Source: Arthrobacter sp. zg-Y769
GTDB taxonomy: Bacteria; Actinomycetota; Actinomycetes; Actinomycetales; Micrococcaceae
NCBI RefSeq assembly: GCF_020907405.1
Contig: NZ_JAJJOE010000009.1
Location: forward strand, 62,001 to 126,000
Reading direction: 5' to 3'
Length of the DNA stretch: 64,000 nucleotides
The translations under genes were made by a program, and so were the position numbers. Shown piece after piece: positions 1 to 9,224 of this stretch; position 1 is the first letter of the stretch, and each line of letters starts with the position of its first letter. Below the pieces are notes generated by a model. The model ran no database searches, had not been told where the DNA came from, and was given only the letters and a program-made list of their open reading frames with translations.

Positions 1-1118
1 TCATTGCCGACGCCGGACCCGACGGCGCCCGGTACTGGGCCGACACCACGGGTACCGTGCCGGTGGCCTCGATTACCGCCGCGAAGCTGCGCTGGCTGGC
101 CGACAACGAGCCGGAAAATGCCGCCCGCACCGCGGCTGTCTGCCTGCCGCACGACTGGCTGAGCTGGCGCCTGGCCGGCTACGGCCCCGGCAGCGGCGCC
201 AACGGGCTGGCCGCGCTGACCACCGACCGGTCCGACGCCTCCGGCACCGGCTACTGGTCCCCGTCCACCGGCGAGTACCTGCCCGAGGTGCTGGAGCAGA
301 CCCTCGGCCACGTGCCGCAGCTGCCCCGCGTACTGGGTACGCTCGAGGCCGGCGGCCGCACCCCGGCAGGCGCCCTGATCGGCCCCGGCGCCGGTGACAA
401 TGCGGCGGCCGGACTGGGTGTTGCTGCCGGAGTGGGAGACGTGGTGGTGTCCATCGGCACCTCCGGCACCGTGTTCGCCGTCGTCGACGATCCGACGTCG
501 GACGCGAGCGGCCTTGTGGCCGGCTTTGCCGACGCCACCGGCCACTTCCTGCCGCTCACCGCCACCTTGAACGCCTCCCGTGTCCTGGACGCCACCGCGT
601 CCCTGCTTGGGGTGGAACTGAATGAACTGACCCGGCTGGCGCTCTCCGCTCCGGCCGGCGCCGACGGACTGGTGATGGTGCCCTACTTCGAGGGGGAACG
701 CACCCCCAACCTGCCGGACGCCACCGGTTCCCTGCACGGCATGACGCTGCGGAACTTCACACCCGCGAACCTGGCCCGTGCCGCCGTCGAGGCCGTGGCC
801 TGTTCCCTCGCGGACGGCTTTGCGGCGTTGAAGGACACCGGAGTGTCCGCGCAGCGCGTGATCCTGGTGGGCGGGGCGGCCCGGTCCGAGGCGATCCAGC
901 AGACCATCGCCGCCGTCTTCGAGCTGCCCGTCACCGTGCCGCGCCCGGGGGAGTACGTGGCCGACGGCGCCGCCCGGCAGGCCGCCGCCGTCCTCACCGG
1001 CGCGTGGCCCGCCTGGAACGACGGCGCGTCCGTGGTGGTGACGGCCGATCCCACCCCCGGGGTCCTGCGGCGTTACCGGCAGGCGGCCGGAACTCCCACG
1101 CTGCCGGCTGCCCGGTAG
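1..1118 (+). CDS. xylB: Xylulokinase, C-terminal part (5' end outside window)
   Basis: FGGY-family sugar kinase that would phosphorylate D-xylulose to xylulose 5-phosphate in the cytoplasm. The frame is open from base 3, before the first internal start codon at 57, so the N-terminal ATP-binding part lies upstream of the window. Visible family features are the segment [14 protein letters not shown], the glycine-rich [11 protein letters not shown] and [11 protein letters not shown] stretches of the second actin-like domain, and [12 protein letters not shown] near the C-terminus, the usual FGGY adenosine-binding stretch. An aldose epimerase gene starts 10 bases after the stop, and xylan-related genes follow, which supports xylulose over other ketoses. 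Another FGGY substrate cannot be fully excluded from the partial sequence. Confidence 0.85.
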   Translation, partial: IADAGPDGARYWADTTGTVPVASITAAKLRWLADNEPENAARTAAVCLPHDWLSWRLAGYGPGSGANGLAALTTDRSDASGTGYWSPSTGEYLPEVLEQTLGHVPQLPRVLGTLEAGGRTPAGALIGPGAGDNAAAGLGVAAGVGDVVVSIGTSGTVFAVVDDPTSDASGLVAGFADATGHFLPLTATLNASRVLDATASLLGVELNELTRLALSAPAGADGLVMVPYFEGERTPNLPDATGSLHGMTLRNFTPANLARAAVEAVACSLADGFAALKDTGVSAQRVILVGGAARSEAIQQTIAAVFELPVTVPRPGEYVADGAARQAAAVLTGAWPAWNDGASVVVTADPTPGVLRRYRQAAGTPTLPAAR

Positions 1119-1128
1119 GATCGGGGCC

Positions 1129-2046
1129 ATGACTTCCTCCTTCGGGCCCAACGGCCACCCCGTCGAACTGGCTGCAGGGGACTACCGGGCCACCATCCTG
1201 CCCGTCGGAGCCACCCTTGCCGGCCTGACGTTAGGGGGCCGCCATCTGGTGCTGCCGCTCGGGGAGAACGAGATTCCGCAGGCCTTCTCCGGCAAGGTGC
1301 TGATGCCCTGGCCGAACCGGATTGCCGGCGGCCGCTACACCTTTGCAGGCACCGACTACCAGGTGCCGGTCAACGAACCCGAGACCGGCATGGCCCTGCA
1401 CGGGCTGGTGGCCTGGGACGCCTGGGACGTTGCCGAATCCTCGCCGGAGCGCGTGGTGCTGCGGCACCGGCTGATGGGCCAGCCGGGGTATCCGTTCCAG
1501 CTGGAACTGCAGGCGGTCTACGCGCTCGATGCCGAAACCGGGCTGAGCGTGGAGTTGTCCTCCGCCAATGCGGGTACGGCGTCCGCCCCCTACGGCGTCT
1601 CTGCGCACCCGTATCTCACTGCCGACCGGGTGCCGGTGGACCGCTGCGTGCTGGACGTGCCGGCTGCGCAGGTCCTCGGCGGCCCGGAGCAGTCCGGCAG
1701 CCCCCTGGATTTGAGTGAACTGCGGGACACGGCGGGAACCCTGCTCTCCTTCTCTGCGCCGGAGCCGATCGGTGCCCGCACCGTCGACCATGCCTTCACC
1801 GGCCTGCCCGACGACGCGTGGCGGGTCACGCTCACGAATCCGGAGACCGGCTTCGGCGCCGTCCTGTCCGCTGCGGGCACAGATGCTCCGTGGCTGCAGG
1901 TCTATTCCGGCGAGAAGATGGACCGCCTGGGTGTGGCCGTGGAACCGATGACCTGCCCGCCGGATGCCTTCAACTCCGGCAGGGACCTCATTGTGCTGGC
2001 TCCCGGTGAGGAGCACCGGCTGTCCTACCGGATTGCGGCTGCCTAG
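1129..2046 (+). CDS. Aldose 1-epimerase family protein
   Basis: A 305-residue protein of the galactose mutarotase-like superfamily, interconverting alpha and beta anomers of aldoses. Recognisable elements are the early PWPNRIAGGRYTFAG segment, LHGLVAW with a likely catalytic His, SAHPYLT with the second His, and a late LQVYSGEKMDR / AVEPMTCPPDAFN region where the catalytic Glu lies. Length is normal for the family. It starts 10 bases after the xylulokinase stop, so the two are probably co-transcribed. Mutarotation of xylose or of sugar released from xylo-oligosaccharides would fit the context. The exact sugar is not readable from the sequence. Confidence 0.85.
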   Translation: MTSSFGPNGHPVELAAGDYRATILPVGATLAGLTLGGRHLVLPLGENEIPQAFSGKVLMPWPNRIAGGRYTFAGTDYQVPVNEPETGMALHGLVAWDAWDVAESSPERVVLRHRLMGQPGYPFQLELQAVYALDAETGLSVELSSANAGTASAPYGVSAHPYLTADRVPVDRCVLDVPAAQVLGGPEQSGSPLDLSELRDTAGTLLSFSAPEPIGARTVDHAFTGLPDDAWRVTLTNPETGFGAVLSAAGTDAPWLQVYSGEKMDRLGVAVEPMTCPPDAFNSGRDLIVLAPGEEHRLSYRIAAA

Positions 2047-2074
2047 GACGGGGCGCGGCAGTAGACTTCCCGGC

Positions 2075-2605
2075 ATGCAGACCCTGGAGACGCCCCGACT
2101 GACCCTGCGCCCGTTCACGTCCGAGGACGCGGACTTCGTCCTGGACCTGTACTCCCGCATGGAGGTGCAGCGTTTCCTGGGAGCCGTTCCGAAGCTGATG
2201 ACGGATCTCGACGAGGCGAACGCCCTCATTGAAGCCTGGACGCGCCTGGATGACGGAACCTGCGGCGTCTGGGCGGTGCAGGACAAGGAAACCGGACAGC
2301 TGGCCGGGACGCTGCTGCTCAAGTCCATTCCGGCGTCCGGCCCGGAGCGGAAGCCCTCGGGCGATATCGAGATCGGCTGGCATTTCCATCCCGACAGTTG
2401 GGGACACGGCTATGCTCCGGAGGCTGCCTCCGCGGTCCTGCAGCACGGATTCAAGCAGGGCCTGCCCCGTGTGGTGGTGGTGATCGATCCTGCCAACACG
2501 TCCTCCCGGCGGGTCTGCGAGAAGATCGGCGGAGTTCCCCAGGGCAGCACGGACCGGTATTACAACGCCATGCTCGAACTGTTCACCGCCGAGAACCCGG
2601 GTTAA
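2075..2605 (+). CDS. GNAT family N-acetyltransferase (RimJ/RimL-like)
   Basis: A 176-residue acetyltransferase starting at the ATG that begins MQTLETPRLTLRPFTSEDAD, the typical opening of the RimJ/RimL-like GNAT group. The frame stays open upstream to 1964, but that part overlaps the epimerase gene and is not family-like. Core features are GDIEIGWHFHPDSWGHGYAPEA (acetyl-CoA pyrophosphate-binding loop region) and VVVIDPANTSSRRVCEKIGG (C-terminal part of the fold). The substrate could be a protein N-terminus, an amino acid or a small molecule; nothing decides this. The 3' end overlaps the convergent esterase gene by 4 bases. Confidence 0.85.
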   Translation: MQTLETPRLTLRPFTSEDADFVLDLYSRMEVQRFLGAVPKLMTDLDEANALIEAWTRLDDGTCGVWAVQDKETGQLAGTLLLKSIPASGPERKPSGDIEIGWHFHPDSWGHGYAPEAASAVLQHGFKQGLPRVVVVIDPANTSSRRVCEKIGGVPQGSTDRYYNAMLELFTAENPG

Positions 2606-3594
2606 CCCGCCAGCTGCTTCTGCAGGAACGCCAGTGCGGCGACGTCGTCCTCGATGGCCCCGGCCTCGTGCCCGTTGAACGGCCACACCGTCAGCTCCTT
2701 GGGACCGGCGTAGTTGTTGTACGCGGCGTAGACCGTGGACGGAGGAGTGGTGGTGTCCATCAGCGCCACCGAGAACAGTGCAGGGGCGGTGGACCGCGGC
2801 ACCAGGTTCACGGCGTCGAAATAGGCCAGCGTTTCCATCACGGTCTCCACCTGCCCGCGCTGGACCGCCAGGTAGTCCCGGATTTCGCGGTACGGATAGG
2901 AATCGGTGACGGTCACGGCGCGCGGGAAATCGGACAGGAACGGCACGAACGCGACGACGGCGGCCACGTCCGGGCAGAGCGCCGACGCCGCGAGGGCCAG
3001 TGCCCCGCCCTGGCTCTGTCCCAGCACGGCCACCCGCGCCGGATCCACCGGGACCGGGCCGTCCTGTGCCAAAGACCGCATCGCCTCCACCGCCCGGACG
3101 GCGTCGGTGAACAGGCGACGGTAATAATAGGTCTGCGGATCCAGCACGCCGCGGGTCATCACGCCGGGAACCTGCGGACCGGCGCTGCCGGCGGGGTCGG
3201 GCGTGGCCCCCTTGCTCCAGCCGGCGCCCTGCCCGCGGGTATCCATCTGCAGGTGCGCGAACCCGGCAGAGGCCCAGAACAGGTTCTCGTGTGCGTCCCC
3301 GCGCCCGCCGCCGTAACCGACAAAGTGTACGACGCCGGGCAGCGGAGCGTCACCGCGCAGGCTCCGGGCCGGCAGCCGCAGCCAGGCCCGGATGGGGTCA
3401 CCGCCGAACCCCGGGAACACCACGTCGTAGAGCTCCACGGTCCGCAGCCCGCTGGGGTAGGGGATGACCTCTACCGCCAGCGGGTGCTGCCGCGCCTCCT
3501 CCAGGGTGTCCGCCCAGAACCGGTCCAGGTCCTCCGGGGGACGGGTGCCGCCGCGATAGGCGGCCAGTTGGTCGGCGGGCAGATCGGCGTACAT
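2602..3594 (-). CDS. Acetylxylan esterase / cephalosporin-C deacetylase family
   Basis: A 330-residue alpha/beta hydrolase of the AXE1 (CE7) family, which removes acetyl groups from acetylated xylo-oligosaccharides. The N-terminal MYADLPADQL and PPEDLDRFWADTL are family hallmarks. The nucleophile elbow GQSQGG lies at residues 192-197 (Ser194), the acid is Asp280 in VALMDTTTPP and the base His309 in FNGHEAG, giving a complete triad. No signal peptide is visible, so it acts on imported sugars. It is the last gene of the minus-strand ABC transporter/GH3 unit, 29 bases after the GH3 stop, with a GGGAG ribosome binding site 5 bases before its ATG. Deacetylating imported oligosaccharides before GH3 cleavage is the likely role. 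Confidence 0.88.
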   Translation of the reverse strand: MYADLPADQLAAYRGGTRPPEDLDRFWADTLEEARQHPLAVEVIPYPSGLRTVELYDVVFPGFGGDPIRAWLRLPARSLRGDAPLPGVVHFVGYGGGRGDAHENLFWASAGFAHLQMDTRGQGAGWSKGATPDPAGSAGPQVPGVMTRGVLDPQTYYYRRLFTDAVRAVEAMRSLAQDGPVPVDPARVAVLGQSQGGALALAASALCPDVAAVVAFVPFLSDFPRAVTVTDSYPYREIRDYLAVQRGQVETVMETLAYFDAVNLVPRSTAPALFSVALMDTTTPPSTVYAAYNNYAGPKELTVWPFNGHEAGAIEDDVAALAFLQKQLAG

Positions 3595-3623
3595 GTTGGC
3601 TCCCGGGTTTGACGGAAAGGTGC

Positions 3624-5987
3624 TCAGCCCAGCGGCGCCACGTCCGCCGGGCAGTGCAGCCGCCGGGTGTGGTCCACCACCCGCACGGTTCCGGTCAGGC
3701 TAACACCGGCCGTTCCGCGGATATCGGCACTCGACGCCCCAAGACGCAGCTCCAGGTCACCGGGCTCCACAATCCGCTGCCCGTCCCGCCCGGTGAAGGA
3801 CGCGGCGTCGGCCGGAACCGTAAACCGCACCTTCGCTGCTTCTCCGGCGCGCAGCGGAACCCGGGCAAAGCCGGCCAGCCGCTGCACCGGACGCACCACG
3901 GAGGCTACCGGATCATGGAGGTAGAGCTGGACAATTTCGACCCCGTCGCGCCCGCCGGTGTTGGCCACCGTGACGGAGACGGAGGTTTCGCCGTCGACGC
4001 CGAACTGTGCCGGGCCGTCCAGGGCGACATCGGACCAGTCGAAGCTGCTGTAGCCCAGCCCGTGGCCGAACGCGAAGGCAGCGGTCGGGTCGATGCTGGA
4101 GACGTCGCTCAACTCTGCGAGCGGAGCGGCCAGATAGGTGGACGGCTGCGCACCGGGGGACGCGGGAACGCTGACCGGAAGCCGGCCACTGGGATTCACC
4201 CTGCCGCTCAGCACGCCGGCAATCGCCGGGCCGCCCTCTTCGCCGGGGAAGAACGCGTGCATCACCGCGGCGGCTTCCGTGGCGGCGCGGCCCAGGGCAT
4301 AGGGCCGCCCGGTGAGCAGCACCAGGACCACGGGTTTGCCGGTGTCCAGCAGTTCATCCAGCAGTTGCTGCTGCACCCCGGGCAGGACCAGCGATTCGGT
4401 GTCGCAGCCCTCGCCGCTGGTGCCGCGACCGAACAGTCCGGAGCGGTCGCCCAGCACGGCCACCACGACGTCGGCCCCGCGGGCTGCGGCCAGCGCGTCG
4501 GCGAATCCTTCCGTTTCCGGACCGTCCACGCTGCAACCGGCAGTCACGGTGATCGAACTGTCCGGGAATTCGCCCCGCAGCGAGGCCGCGACCGTGGGCA
4601 GCTCGATTCCGGCCGCCACCTCCGGGTGCTGCACGCCCACGTGGGCGGGGAAGGAGTAGCAGCCAAGGAACGCCATCGGGTTATCGGCGTTGGGGCCGAC
4701 GACGGCGATCCGCTCCGGTGCGGACAGCGGCAGGATTCCGTTGTTGGTGGTGAGGATCAACGCCTGCTCTGCGACCTCGGCCGCCAGGGACCGGTTCTCC
4801 GGAGAATCCAGGTCCACCGAACCCAACACCCCCGACGAGTCCGTAAGGTCCGCTCCGGCCAGGACCGAGGGCACCGCGGACCAGTCCGGGTCCAGCAGCC
4901 CGAGTTGCACCTTCTGTGTCAGGACCCGGAGCAGCGCGGTGTTGATGACGGATTCGTCCAGCCGCCCCGACTCCACTTCTTCGATCAGGTGGTCGCCGAA
5001 GGCATCCACGGTCGGCAGTTCCACGTCCACGCCTGCGGTCAGCGCAGCAGCGGCGGCTTCGCCGAGCGACCCGGCCACCCGGTGCAGTTCCTTGAGGAAG
5101 CTGATCCCGAAGTAGTCCGCCACCACTGTCCCGTCGAAGCCCCACGTTTCGCGGAGCAGCCCGGTGAGCAGTGAGCGGTCCGCAGCGGAGGGAACGCCGT
5201 CGACGTCGGTATAGGCGTGCATGACCGAGCGCACTCCGGATTCCCGCACGGCCATTTCGAAGGGCACCAGCAGCACGTCGGCGCGTTCGCGTGCGCCGAT
5301 GGAGACCGGGGCCAGGTTGCGGCCGGCCTTGGACGCCGAGTAGCCCACGAAGTGCTTCAACGTGGCCACGATGCCCGCGCCTTCGAGGCCGCGGATGTAG
5401 GCGGAAGCGATGCTGCCCACCAGGTAGGGGTCTTCACCGATGGTCTCCTCCACCCGGCCCCAGCGGGCGTCGCGGACGACGTCGAGCACGGGAGCGAGCC
5501 CCTGATGCACGCCCACGGAGCGCATGTCGGTACCGATGGCCGCACCAATCCGACCGATCAGTTCCGGGTTGAACGTTGCTCCCCAGGACAGCGGCACCGG
5601 ATACGCCGTCGCACCCCAGGCCGCGAATCCGGCCAGGCATTCCTCATGTGCCACCGCCGGGATGCCGAACCGGTTGGATTCGGCGATCCGCTGCTGGGTG
5701 CGCATCAGGGACAGGGCGCCCATGCCGGCGTCGACGGGCAGGGTGCCGAACGGGCGGGTGAGCTGGCCCAGTCCGTTCGGCAAGAGATCCTCCAGCGGCA
5801 CCGGTTCCTTCATGTCGTGCTGGTGGGGTGCCACCTGGCCGCCTTCGCTGGAGGCGCCGACCCAGACGCCGAAGAGCTGGGCCACCTTTTCCCGCAGTGT
5901 CATCTGCTCCGCCAGCCGGGCGGCGCGCTCGCGGGCGGGCAGGGAGGTGTCCCGCCAGGGGAGGTGCTGAACTGTTGTTTCTGTCAT
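3624..5987 (-). CDS. Glycoside hydrolase family 3, probable beta-xylosidase/beta-glucosidase
   Basis: A 787-residue GH3 enzyme. The N-terminal barrel domain contains HEECLAGFAAWGATAYP, the substrate-binding KHFVGYSASKAGRN (from residue 211), and the nucleophile motif VVADYFG with Asp291. The C-terminal sandwich domain has VVLVLLTGRPYALG and the FPGEEGG loop, followed by a fibronectin-III-like domain (ETSVSVTVANTGGRDGVEIV to the end). No signal peptide, so it is cytoplasmic and cleaves imported oligosaccharides. The start follows GGAAAG by 5 bases and lies 2 bases after the permease stop. The neighbouring acetyl esterase, xylulokinase and a xylan-type operator favour beta-xylosidase, but GH3 specificity cannot be fixed by reading. 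Confidence 0.9.
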   Translation of the reverse strand: MTETTVQHLPWRDTSLPARERAARLAEQMTLREKVAQLFGVWVGASSEGGQVAPHQHDMKEPVPLEDLLPNGLGQLTRPFGTLPVDAGMGALSLMRTQQRIAESNRFGIPAVAHEECLAGFAAWGATAYPVPLSWGATFNPELIGRIGAAIGTDMRSVGVHQGLAPVLDVVRDARWGRVEETIGEDPYLVGSIASAYIRGLEGAGIVATLKHFVGYSASKAGRNLAPVSIGARERADVLLVPFEMAVRESGVRSVMHAYTDVDGVPSAADRSLLTGLLRETWGFDGTVVADYFGISFLKELHRVAGSLGEAAAAALTAGVDVELPTVDAFGDHLIEEVESGRLDESVINTALLRVLTQKVQLGLLDPDWSAVPSVLAGADLTDSSGVLGSVDLDSPENRSLAAEVAEQALILTTNNGILPLSAPERIAVVGPNADNPMAFLGCYSFPAHVGVQHPEVAAGIELPTVAASLRGEFPDSSITVTAGCSVDGPETEGFADALAAARGADVVVAVLGDRSGLFGRGTSGEGCDTESLVLPGVQQQLLDELLDTGKPVVLVLLTGRPYALGRAATEAAAVMHAFFPGEEGGPAIAGVLSGRVNPSGRLPVSVPASPGAQPSTYLAAPLAELSDVSSIDPTAAFAFGHGLGYSSFDWSDVALDGPAQFGVDGETSVSVTVANTGGRDGVEIVQLYLHDPVASVVRPVQRLAGFARVPLRAGEAAKVRFTVPADAASFTGRDGQRIVEPGDLELRLGASSADIRGTAGVSLTGTVRVVDHTRRLHCPADVAPLG

Positions 5988-5989
5988 GT

Positions 5990-6808
5990 CTACTTTCCGC
6001 CAACGCCCATAAGGCCCTGGACCAGTGCGCGGCGCGCAAAGAGGTACACCAGCAGGACGGGAACCATGGAGAGCATCACTGCGGCGAGGATGCCCGGCAC
6101 GTTAATGCCGTACTGGGTTTGGAAGTTGAAGAGGCCAAGCGTGATCACCTTGGTGGATTCCGACTGGGTCAGGATCAGCGGCAGCAGGAACCCGTTCCAG
6201 CCCTGCAGGGCGGCGAACACCGCAATCGTGGACAGGCCGCCTTTGGACAGCGGCAGCACCAGGCGCAGGAAGGTGCGGGCGGTGCTGGCACCGTCCACGG
6301 ACATGGCCTCATAAAGCTCTGGGGTAATGTCCCGCATGGTCCCGGAGAGGATCAACGTGCAGATCGGCAGTGCGAACGCGGCCGTGGGCAGGATGATGCC
6401 CAGCAGGGTGTCATACAGGCCCACCGAGTTAATCAGGTAGAACATCGGCACAATCACTGCCTGGACCGGAATGGCCAGCCCGAGCAGGAAGAACCGGAAG
6501 ATCAACGTCGTCGAGCGGGACTGGCTGCGCACAATGGCGTAGGACAGCGGCGGCACCACCAGCAGGACAATGGCCACCACGCCGGCCGTGACAATGAAGG
6601 TGTTCAGGAAGTACTTGCCGAAACCGCTGTCGAAGACCAGCAGGAAGTTTTCGAAGGTCAGGCTGGTGGGTACGGACAGCGGGCCGTTGGCGCTGAACTC
6701 GGCACGGCTCTGCACGCTGGCGGCCACCATGACATACAGCGGCAGGGCAACGATCAGGAGCCAGACGGTGACCGCAGCTCCGGCAATGTAATTGGGGCGG
6801 GTACGCAT
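5990..6808 (-). CDS. Carbohydrate ABC transporter permease (MalG type)
   Basis: A 272-residue inner-membrane permease starting MRTRPNYIAGAAVTVW. The frame is open much further upstream, but that stretch is antisense-like noise overlapping the other permease gene. The ATG overlaps the stop of the upstream permease (TGATG), typical of translational coupling. Six membrane segments can be followed. The EAA loop, which contacts the ATPase, is ELYEAMSVDGASTARTFLRL. It pairs with the MalF-type permease and the lipoprotein as an importer for xylo-oligosaccharides (inferred). No ATPase gene is nearby. In actinobacteria such importers commonly share one multi-use MsiK-type ATPase encoded elsewhere. Confidence 0.92.
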   Translation of the reverse strand: MRTRPNYIAGAAVTVWLLIVALPLYVMVAASVQSRAEFSANGPLSVPTSLTFENFLLVFDSGFGKYFLNTFIVTAGVVAIVLLVVPPLSYAIVRSQSRSTTLIFRFFLLGLAIPVQAVIVPMFYLINSVGLYDTLLGIILPTAAFALPICTLILSGTMRDITPELYEAMSVDGASTARTFLRLVLPLSKGGLSTIAVFAALQGWNGFLLPLILTQSESTKVITLGLFNFQTQYGINVPGILAAVMLSMVPVLLVYLFARRALVQGLMGVGGK

Positions 6809-7758
6809 CAGACTCCCTCCATGGTGCTGCGCATTTTGTCGTAGCCGGAGACCTTCACCATGATCAGCGAGATGGCGGTGGCCACCACTACCAGGACCAG
6901 CGCGATGGCGGAGCCCATGCCGAAGTTGTAGCGGCGGAAGGCTTCCTCGAACATGTAGAACGCAGTGATGGTGGTGTCCGTCCCGGGGCCGCCGTTGGTC
7001 AGGATCAGGACCGTTTCGAAGGTGGTCAGTCCGCCTACGACCATCAGGATCACCGAGGTAATGATGCTGTTGCGCAGCTGCGGCAAGGTGATGGAGAAGA
7101 ACTGGCGGGCCCGTCCGGCGCCGTCGATTTCCGCGGCCTGGTACAGCACCGGAGGAACGGACTTTGCGGCGCCCTGGTAGATCAGCGTGTGGAAGGGGGT
7201 GAACTGCCACATGCCCACGAAGATGATCACGCCGATGGCGGTGGACTGGTGGCCGAAGAGGTTGCCGTCCCCGAACAGCCATTTGAGCTGTGCCGGAACA
7301 CCGAAGTTCGGATCCAGCAGCGCCCGCCACAGCACCGAGATGGCTGCGGAGGAGAGCAGCAGGGGGAGGAAGAAGATGGCGCTGAGCACGGCCCGGTTTC
7401 GCTGCGGTCCGGCCGCCCAGACACCCAGCAGGATGCTCACCGGAGTCTGGGTGACAACGCCGAGCACAATGAACAGCACGCTGAGCCACAGGCTCTTGAG
7501 CATTACCGAATCACCGGCGAGTGTTTCCCAGTTCTCAATGCCGACAAACTTCGGTTCGCCCAGCCCCGTCCAGGTCATAAAGGACAGCACAACGACGGCG
7601 ATCAGCGGCACAACGGCGAAAAGTACGAAAAAGACGGTGGCGGGCAGGGTCCAGGCGACGCCCGGACGGTTTAGCCGGGCCCGGCCCGGCCGCACCGGAC
7701 GACCCTTGGCGGGGTTGTCCGGTGCGGCCGGAGGCCGGGGTGGAAGCAGAGTGGTCAT
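6808..7758 (-). CDS. Carbohydrate ABC transporter permease (MalF type)
   Basis: A 316-residue permease with a proline-rich cytoplasmic N-terminus followed by LPATVFFVLFAVVPLIAVVV as the first membrane helix. The coupling loop is YQAAEIDGAGRARQFFSITLP, the standard EAA-type segment of the MalF group, and ILTNGGPGTDTTI is a conserved signature of sugar permeases. It lies 20 bases after the binding-lipoprotein gene and overlaps the next permease start by one base, so the three genes form one transport unit. Substrate is inferred from the GH3 and acetyl esterase genes downstream. Confidence 0.92.
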   Translation of the reverse strand: MTTLLPPRPPAAPDNPAKGRPVRPGRARLNRPGVAWTLPATVFFVLFAVVPLIAVVVLSFMTWTGLGEPKFVGIENWETLAGDSVMLKSLWLSVLFIVLGVVTQTPVSILLGVWAAGPQRNRAVLSAIFFLPLLLSSAAISVLWRALLDPNFGVPAQLKWLFGDGNLFGHQSTAIGVIIFVGMWQFTPFHTLIYQGAAKSVPPVLYQAAEIDGAGRARQFFSITLPQLRNSIITSVILMVVGGLTTFETVLILTNGGPGTDTTITAFYMFEEAFRRYNFGMGSAIALVLVVVATAISLIMVKVSGYDKMRSTMEGV

Positions 7759-7778
7759 GGTCTCGGCTTTCGATCCGG

Positions 7779-9089
7779 CTACTTCTTCAACGACTGCATG
7801 GCTTCAATGAAGCCGTCTTCGTCGATGCTTCCGGCGAAGAAGTCGGCAACAGCGCTGTGGATGGTGGGCGTTGCGGCCGGCGGGTAGGCCTGGTCCCAGG
7901 ACAGCTGGAAGTTGGGCGCGTCCTGCACCAGTCCGAACTGGAAGCGGGCGTAGTCCGGGTTGGTCGCCTGGTCCAGGAACTGCTCAGTGCTGGTGGTGGT
8001 GGGCAGGTTGCCGATGGCCATCTGCTCCTGGACAAATTCGTCCGAGTACATCAGCTTCAGGAAGTCGCGTGCGGCTTCGGGGTAGCGGGTGTCCTTGAGT
8101 ACGGAGTAGTAGTTGTTGGTGTTTCCGACCAGGTTGGCAGGATCTCCCTTGCCTCCCTCGATCTCGGGGAACTCGCTCCAGCCCAGCCCGCTGGCCGCGA
8201 ACTCGGGGTTGACGTCCTGGATGGTGGAGTATTCCCAGGAGCCCATGAGTTCGAAGCCGGCCTGACCCGTGGAGAGCAGGGTGTGGGAGCCGCCATCGGT
8301 GAACTTCACGGACTGGAAGTTGCTGCCGAAAGCCCCGGCGTCCACCAGCTCACGCAGCATGCCCAGCGATTCCCGGCTTTCTTCGGAATCCCAGACGTCG
8401 GTGTCGCCGTCGATAGCAGACTGGAACAGTTCCGGTCCGGCTACGCGGTCATAAACGTAGGAGAACCACATCTGGGTGGGCCATTCGTCGCCGCCGCCCA
8501 GTGCGATCGGGGTCTTACCTGCAGCCTTGAGCTTCTCGACGGCGTCGAGCAGCTCATCCCAGGTCTGCGGCGCTTCCTCGATGCCTGCCGAGGCGAGCAC
8601 TTCCTTGTTGTGGAAGAGCATTACGGGCTGGGTGCCGCGCATCGGCACACCGTACGGGGTGCCGTCGACCGTGGCGACGTCGAACACCGAGGGGAGGAAG
8701 GCATCCTTCAGTTGCGGATCCTCCTCGATGAAATCATCCAGCGGCATCAGCAGGTCTGCGTCCACGAAGTCGGAGATGCTGCCGCCGCCCCAGTTGAAGA
8801 AGATGTCCGGTGCTGCGTCGGTGCTCATGACTGTCTGCAGCTTCTGCTGGTATTCGGCGCCGGGAATGGTATCCAGCACCACCTTCACGTCGGAGGTCTC
8901 ATTGAAGCGTTCGACCATGGCGGATTCGACGTCGTTGCTCGCGTCTCCGTAAACGAGGACATGGATCTCATTTTCGGGACGGTCCGAGGCAGCGGAGTCG
9001 CCGCCTCCACAGCCGGCCAGGGTGAGGCTGAGCGCCAGCATGCCGGCGGCAGCCAGGACCGGGGTCCGGGACGAGGGTTTGTTCATCAT
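7779..9089 (-). CDS. Sugar ABC transporter substrate-binding lipoprotein
   Basis: A 436-residue extracellular solute-binding protein (family 1). The signal peptide ends in the lipobox LAGC, with the lipidated Cys at residue 27. The mature protein begins with a Gly/Ser/Asp-rich linker and then EIHVLVYGDASNDVESAMVE, the usual first strand of this fold. Two ATGs in tandem (9089 and 9086) are possible. GGAAGG lies 6 bases before the first, which is chosen here. It is the first gene of the transporter/GH3/esterase unit. A perfect LacI-type operator overlaps its ribosome binding site. Ligand inferred to be a xylo-oligosaccharide. Confidence 0.92.
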   Translation of the reverse strand: MMNKPSSRTPVLAAAGMLALSLTLAGCGGGDSAASDRPENEIHVLVYGDASNDVESAMVERFNETSDVKVVLDTIPGAEYQQKLQTVMSTDAAPDIFFNWGGGSISDFVDADLLMPLDDFIEEDPQLKDAFLPSVFDVATVDGTPYGVPMRGTQPVMLFHNKEVLASAGIEEAPQTWDELLDAVEKLKAAGKTPIALGGGDEWPTQMWFSYVYDRVAGPELFQSAIDGDTDVWDSEESRESLGMLRELVDAGAFGSNFQSVKFTDGGSHTLLSTGQAGFELMGSWEYSTIQDVNPEFAASGLGWSEFPEIEGGKGDPANLVGNTNNYYSVLKDTRYPEAARDFLKLMYSDEFVQEQMAIGNLPTTTSTEQFLDQATNPDYARFQFGLVQDAPNFQLSWDQAYPPAATPTIHSAVADFFAGSIDEDGFIEAMQSLKK

Positions 9090-9099
9090 TGAACACCTT

Positions 9100-9112
9100 C
9101 CGAAAGTTTCGG
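9100..9112. promoter_or_regulatory. LacI-type operator CCGAAAGTTTCGG
   Basis: A perfect 13-base dyad with one central base, lying just before the lipoprotein start and overlapping its ribosome binding site. A second, degenerate site (CGAAAGTTACT, 9122-9132) lies about 20 bases further up. From established knowledge, the 11-base core is the reverse complement of CGAAACTTTCG, described as the conserved element of xylanolytic genes in Streptomyces. The divergent LacI gene is the likely binder. Repression relieved by xylose or xylobiose is inference. Confidence 0.8.
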
Positions 9113-9224
9113 TATATTAGTCGAAAGTTACTAGACGCCGTCAGCATAAGATGTGCGTAATGTGATGCGCAACACTTTTGGATAAACTGTTGTCCGCTTT
9201 GCTTCGAACCCCGAAGGACTATCC

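Noticed and set aside
3609-5174. 521-residue plus-strand frame opposite the GH3 gene
   Set aside because: Shadow of the glycosidase gene; composition unlike real proteins of this genome.
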